From: Pocillopora verrucosa
Taxonomy: Eukaryota; Cnidaria; Anthozoa; Scleractinia; Pocilloporidae
DNA length: 64,000 nucleotides
Assembly (NCBI RefSeq): GCF_036669915.1
Contig: NC_089324.1
Coordinates: 17,302,631 to 17,366,630, forward strand
Reading direction: 5' to 3'
The notes under the pieces were generated by a model. That model worked only from the letters and a program-made list of their open reading frames with translations, searched no databases and was not told where the DNA came from. A program made the translations under genes and the position numbers. The first letter of the stretch is position 1. Each line of letters starts with the position of its first letter. Positions 59,275-64,000 of this stretch are shown here, in pieces.

Positions 59275-59935
59275 ACTTCATCGTGTTTTTCTTTTTTTAT
59301 CTAAACGAAAAGAGTTAAATTACGTTCTTTTTTTTCGAGTATTACATTACTACACGGCAGTGTAACTTTTTCCACTGTAGATTCACTCCCCAGGTATTTG
59401 AATATTAGTGAATGAGCTTGCAGCTGGTTAAGATTGAAGATATAATATTGCCTATATTATACACATTTCTTGTTATTTCCAATCTTGTAATTAGTCGTTC
59501 TGTTCTTGATGTACTATGTTTGTAATACTCTTCTTAGAAACCACTGGCAATGGCGTGTAAATAGAAGGTTTCGATTGTGTCGTCAAGAAATTAAACTCCT
59601 CTTAAATTTATTGCTGGTGCGTTGGTCACGGTTTGATCTATCTCTAAGTTAAATTTCTATAAAAGCTTATCGTTTTTTGCCGAGCTTTGGAACAGAAACA
59701 CCACAATAGTATGATCAGTTTTTCACTGCCCAGTGTAGTATATTTCCATAAGCTTGGGCGAGTCGCGGGTGTGAAGGACATATAAGAAACTACCATTGTT
59801 CTTTGACTCTCTTATTACAAAAGGTCTAGAATCTGATCGTCAGGTGTTTTCTTTCACAGGTAGAAAGTAAAAGGGCTTGAAAAACTGTAATTATTGTGGA
59901 GAAATGAATAGAGAATAATACATGGGCGCGTAGAT
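59275..59935 (+). repeat. Duplicated 3' flank of SLC32-like copy 2
   Basis: The same text as after copy 1, lacking about 230 bp. It ends near atagatatggaatttctctt, as in the copy at 54570. Confidence 0.85.
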
Positions 59936-60703
59936 ATGGAATTTCTCTTCGAGTGTTCGACTCGATAGCTCACGAGTGAGCGCAGTACTTTAATGTTAAA
60001 ACTGAAATGTGATTAGTTAGTGTTATGTTTTCCAAGTAATGCCCAGAATTATTCAGACCTTAACATTTCATGACTTCCTGTAAGCTTGGAAGTCTTCTAG
60101 ATTCTCTTCATAATGGCTCAGATAAGTATTGGTATTTATACATGGTAGCAATACATGTGTATTAGGCCTTTATTTGGTAGACTACAACTCCTTTTCAATT
60201 ACTGGTTTGGTTTTGGTTAATTCATCACAATACTAGTATACATGAAAAATTACACTTTTTTGATCGGCTGAAAACAGCTAGGTGCCTCTTTCATTTATCA
60301 TTAGTGCAAAAGTAATAGCTCAAGTACGAATATAAACTAGGCTCAGCAACAATAGATCACATAAGAAACCAACCAGAGTTACACAAAGTAGGTTGTTCTT
60401 ATTGATATATGCAGAAGCTGACAAAAATAAACAAAAGCTTGGATACTTTTATGTATATTGATAAACACTAACAAAATTGTATCCCTGAGTAAGAATTCAG
60501 CTGAAGGACAAATTTTGATGGCACACACTTCATTTAGTCAGTACTGTCAAATTTATCTGCTATCAGTTTGTTGATTTCTTGTGAATGTGTATCTTTCATG
60601 TATACATTACGAATAATTCATAACATGATTTCTCATGTGATAAGCACTTGTAAATTTTTCAAATACTTCAAACCCCACACACCCCATTAACTAGACATTT
60701 GTT
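59936..60703. other. Intergenic, no gene supported
   Basis: AT-rich DNA between copies. No coding exon is supported. Confidence 0.4.
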
Positions 60704-60942
60704 GTTTGTTATTATATTAGTCTGGAATATCAATGACGCGCCAGTCTCATTAGCAATTGTAATCTTCAGCTACAATTGTCATCCTGCACTGCCAGGAGTC
60801 GAGGAAAGCTTGCAAAACAGATCACAGTTCCCCAAGATACTTGCGCTATCTTATATCTTCGTTACAATCCTCAAGATCGTTTTTTCAGTTTGTGCTTTCC
60901 TGTCGTTTAGCCCAGATATTCCAGATGTGATTTGCTGTGAGA
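60704..60942 (+). pseudogene. SLC32-like copy 3, 240-bp internal fragment
   Basis: From ttatattagtctggaatatc to ccagatgtgattt this matches codons ~225-297 of copy 1, with the frame kept (WNINDAPVSLAIVIFSYNCH). Both ends break abruptly into unrelated DNA. It cannot make a transporter. Confidence 0.9.
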
Positions 60943-61464
60943 CGTCCATCCATGCTAAAAGTTGGCGGGTGAATTAATTTTAGAAGTTTGTGAAACACTG
61001 GTCGCGTAAGGAAACTCGCTGTGATTATACTTACATAAGAAGGGCTTTTCTTATGTACTGCTAATGTGCAAGATGATCATCTCACAGCTGGAGTTTGGTT
61101 TAGAACGTTATTAGAACTTTTGTTCTAATCGAAAACCAATGAGGCGTCAGATACTAAAATTCATCCGTGATTAAATTGGTCTCAATCCATTTCACACATT
61201 TGAGCTCTCTGGCCGTAACGGGCGGTAACTTGAAGAGTCTAACAACCCAACAAGCTTCCACAACTGTTGTCGGAGACGGAGAGTTAAACGGTAAAACGTG
61301 TTCTGAAATATTGACTTCATGCAACAGTGCAATGTGTTATTGAGGAGCATTTATTGAGGAGTGAAATTGAGGAGCATTTGCGACCTGATTCTCGGAACGA
61401 GAAGAATCAGTTCGGCAAAGTGTTACAATTTTCTTCCACATTTATAAGATACATAAAAAAAACT
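60943..61464. other. Spacer with weak duplicates
   Basis: Includes ttggtctcaatccatttcac ... gagctctctggccgtaacg (61171-61220), which also occurs at 57776-57825 before copy 2. No gene is supported. Confidence 0.5.
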
Positions 61465-61777
61465 ACTTAGTTCCGATTTGTCAAGATAAATGCAGTTTTC
61501 AGGTAATTCAATGCAGAAGAGGGTTAATTCAGTGCAAAGAAGTAACAAACCAGGCTAAACAATTCCTTGAACTGTTAAGCCGGATATTGAACTTTCTTGC
61601 GCCTCAAAGATGTAAAACATCATTGTATACTATTGTTTTGACCTTACGCGGTTGTTTCGACCGAACGCACAATTTCATTTGCAGGGTTTGAATAAATAAT
61701 TTTTGCACTTGATGCGCGCGCTTTGCTTTTGCATAATTATTATATCTCGTATTTCTTCATGTATTTTATAATACGTA
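61465..61777. repeat. Segmental duplication unit 2b
   Basis: Pair of about 49060-49358. The shared blocks are agataaatgcagttttc and gcagaagagggttaattcag. Confidence 0.75.
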
Positions 61778-61893
61778 GTCACTTGATTTTTCTCGTGTCA
61801 TTTTGAATAAATAGGCACTTGTAAATTTTTCCAAAGACTAGCACAATTGACTCGTGCTTATTGATTCCAAATTTCACTTAAAATTATGTGATT
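61778..61893. mobile_element. Foldback MITE, second full copy
   Basis: Left arm 61778-61818 (gtcacttgatttttctcgtg ... aataggcac) and right arm 61854-61893 (gtgcttattgattccaaatt ... attatgtgatt). The loop is shorter than in the 49.4-kb copy. Confidence 0.7.
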
Positions 61894-61899
61894 ACCTGT

Positions 61900-62739
61900 A
61901 CGAATTACCTTATTATCAAGCGGAAGCAAATTAAAATGACACATTATAAATATGTAGATTTTTCCTTTAGAAACAAAACGACTTTTTTCAGAACCACACC
62001 ATTGAGTATTTAGTTTATATCTTAAGCATATGTCAGCTGCAAGAACCACATAGATTTAGTATTTAGTATTTAGTTTATATCTTAAGCATATGTCAGCTGC
62101 AAGAACCACATAGAGAAGTAACTCATCATATTGCAAAGTTTGAGGTGATCTGAAGATATTATAGGTTCCATCCGTGTAAGAACGGATGGAACAAATTTCG
62201 CAGCGTGTCGTTCCGAGGAAGTTCACTTTAAGCGTTAAAAATAGGGTGCCTCAAAAGACTTGCTTGCCATACTGATTGCATGTTTAAATTTTGTCATAAT
62301 TTTGGTCATTACGTCAAATTATAAACGTTTGCATTACGTAAATTTCCACTGATACTTGTCAAAAATAAATACCGAATTGATATTTAGTCGTAAAAGGTAA
62401 TAGTTTCAAATATTATATTTTTCGTAATTTTGAACGTTACCGTAAACGTTTTCGGCTTTCACATAAAATAGTAAAATTGATGTGACTTTTGCAGTATGTA
62501 GTCAACTTCGTGCGACAGTATTGATCTTACTACGAAACGTGAACCACAACATTTTTCACGATGTGGAATGACTTTCCCGGTTCTCGTTTAGCGAACAATA
62601 TTCCTTCGATATGGGGGGAGGGGGAAGGGAATTTGGAACATTTGATTCGCTTTTATTGTTAATAATCAGCTGTTACATTCCATATCTAACCGAGTAACTT
62701 GTGTTCCTCAGGAATAACAAGATTGTTTTGCGTAGCAAA
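61900..62739 (+). repeat. Duplicated 5' flank of SLC32-like copy 4
   Basis: Matches 51590-52391. It contains a local tandem duplication: tttagtttatatcttaagca ... aagaaccacataga occurs twice, at about 62008-62055 and 62069-62116. Confidence 0.85.
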
Positions 62740-64000
62740 ATGTCTGAAACTACCAGTTATCATTTTCTGAAAAACCATACTGAAGAAGGAGAGGAAGAAC
62801 GAGAAGGAAAAGAACATGAAAAAAAAATCCTGATCCAAGAAGAAGACGCGGTCGATCAAAATGAAGAGTCTGCAGAAAGGTCGAGCTTATGGAAAGCGGT
62901 TGCTAACCTCATGAGTGATATCGAGGGTACCGGCCTCCTCGCTCTTCCTTACGTGATTGCTGAGAGTGGTCTGGTAGCGATAGCAGCTCTGGTCATGGTT
63001 CCCTTTATCACCTACTACACCGGAGCTATATTGATAGAGTGCCTGTATGAGACCAACAACGAAGGCGAAAGAATTCGAGTCAGGTCCAACTATAAAGAGC
63101 TCGGTAAAGCCTGCTGGCCTCGCTTTGGTGGTGCTATTGTTGCCGCTGTCCAGCTGATCGACCTGTTTATGCTGGCGTCTTTGTATCTTGTCTTATGCGC
63201 CTCGCTCTCAAGCAGTATATTTCCAGGGATACCGGTGTCCGATAAAATTTGGATGGTCATTGCAGCTACAATTGGGTTCCCGACCATTTTCGTAAAGAAT
63301 CTTTCACAGGCTGCATGGTTCAGTTTAGTGAGTGTTGTAGCTTTATCTGTAGCAGTAATAGCTGTCTTAGCTTTTGGCATAGCACATGGCTCTAAGTGGA
63401 ATTTTAGCCTTATATTAGTCTGGAATATCGATGACGCGCCAGTCTCATTAGCAATTATAATCTACAGCTACAATTGTCATGCTGTACTGCCAAGAGTCGA
63501 GGAAAGCATGCAAAACAGATCACAGTTCCCCAAGATACTTGCGCTATCTTATATCTTCGTTACAATCCTCAAGATCGTTTTTTCAGTTTGTGCTTTCCTG
63601 TCGTTTAGCCCAGATATTCCGGATGTGATTGCAAATAGCCTTCCCATGGGATTTCTACGAGTCTTTGTCAACGGATTTTTGATTTTAAACGTTCTCTTTT
63701 CATATCCTTTTAGTGTCATTACCATAATCCACACAATCGAGGAAATTTTTTCAGTCGATTCACTACCATTCAGATGTCCTGAGATTGTTTGGTTCATCGG
63801 CATTCGAGTGTTGACAAATTTTCTAACACTTCTACCCGCAATTTCTATTCCACATTTTGCGCTTTTTATGTCATTCATCGAAAGTTTAAGTGGTTCCTGC
63901 GTTGCCTTGATTTTTCCTGCAGTTTTTCACCTGAATATCCAAAAGGACAACTTAAAACTATATCAGATCACTTTTGATATTTTGGTGATATTTGTTGGAG
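62740..64000 (+). CDS. SLC32-like transporter, copy 4 (runs off the window)
   Basis: ATG at 62740 opens a frame with no stop to the end of the window: 420 codons of an expected 438. It is nearly identical to copy 1, with scattered changes. Examples are D142 for E in LIDLFMLASLYL, SYNCHAVLPRVEESMQ in place of SYICHPVLPGVEESLQ, and FIESLSG in place of FIGSLTG near residue 381. The AAAP signature IEGTGLLALPYVIAESG is unchanged. It looks intact and has a full-length 5' flank. Function as for copy 1. Confidence 0.9.
   Translation, partial: MSETTSYHFLKNHTEEGEEEREGKEHEKKILIQEEDAVDQNEESAERSSLWKAVANLMSDIEGTGLLALPYVIAESGLVAIAALVMVPFITYYTGAILIECLYETNNEGERIRVRSNYKELGKACWPRFGGAIVAAVQLIDLFMLASLYLVLCASLSSSIFPGIPVSDKIWMVIAATIGFPTIFVKNLSQAAWFSLVSVVALSVAVIAVLAFGIAHGSKWNFSLILVWNIDDAPVSLAIIIYSYNCHAVLPRVEESMQNRSQFPKILALSYIFVTILKIVFSVCAFLSFSPDIPDVIANSLPMGFLRVFVNGFLILNVLFSYPFSVITIIHTIEEIFSVDSLPFRCPEIVWFIGIRVLTNFLTLLPAISIPHFALFMSFIESLSGSCVALIFPAVFHLNIQKDNLKLYQITFDILVIFVG

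Overview
The window is nuclear DNA of an animal, most likely an anthozoan cnidarian such as a stony coral. It is AT-rich, its genes are split into many short exons with GT/AG introns, and short inverted-repeat elements of the kind common in coral genomes are scattered through it. Species cannot be fixed from the sequence alone.

Layout. From 1 to about 19,000 the DNA is gene-poor. It holds a 20-bp hairpin-forming minisatellite (7.46-8.50 kb), a small inverted-repeat element beside an interstitial telomere-type repeat (10.15-10.55 kb), one possible first exon of a secreted protein (13.1 kb, minus), and a decayed reverse-transcriptase-like gene (14.6-15.3 kb, minus). A short copy of the secreted-protein exon has inserted into that decayed gene, flanked by a 13-bp target-site duplication. 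From 19,031 to 32,679 (plus) lies a large gene for which I could chain 24 coding exons in one consistent frame (1081 residues). It encodes a TAMALIN/CYTIP-type PDZ plus coiled-coil scaffold joined to an N-terminal PH domain. Convergent to it (41,230 to 34,327, minus) is hyccin (FAM126/HYCC family), with ten or eleven exons and two possible C-termini. Mitochondrial ribosomal protein L10 (41,561-42,681, plus) starts 330 bp from hyccin, head to head. NDUFB3 (44,558-44,752, minus) follows, then an intronless cGAS-like/Mab-21 gene (46,492-47,661, plus) whose third catalytic acid appears to be glutamine.

From 48.5 kb to the end the DNA is built of segmental duplications around an intronless vesicular-inhibitory-amino-acid-transporter-like (SLC32 family) gene. 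There is one intact copy (52,392), one pseudogene (57,972), one 240-bp fragment (60.7 kb), and one copy that runs open off the window end (62,740). Duplicated flanks, small foldback elements and a tRNA-derived SINE fill the gaps.

The genes do not form one pathway. Hyccin belongs to the plasma-membrane PI4-kinase complex and the PH-PDZ scaffold is probably a phosphoinositide/trafficking adaptor. MRPL10 and NDUFB3 are mitochondrial housekeeping genes, the cGAS-like gene belongs to innate immunity, and the SLC32 array is a lineage-specific transporter expansion. All splice sites and domain calls were made by eye.
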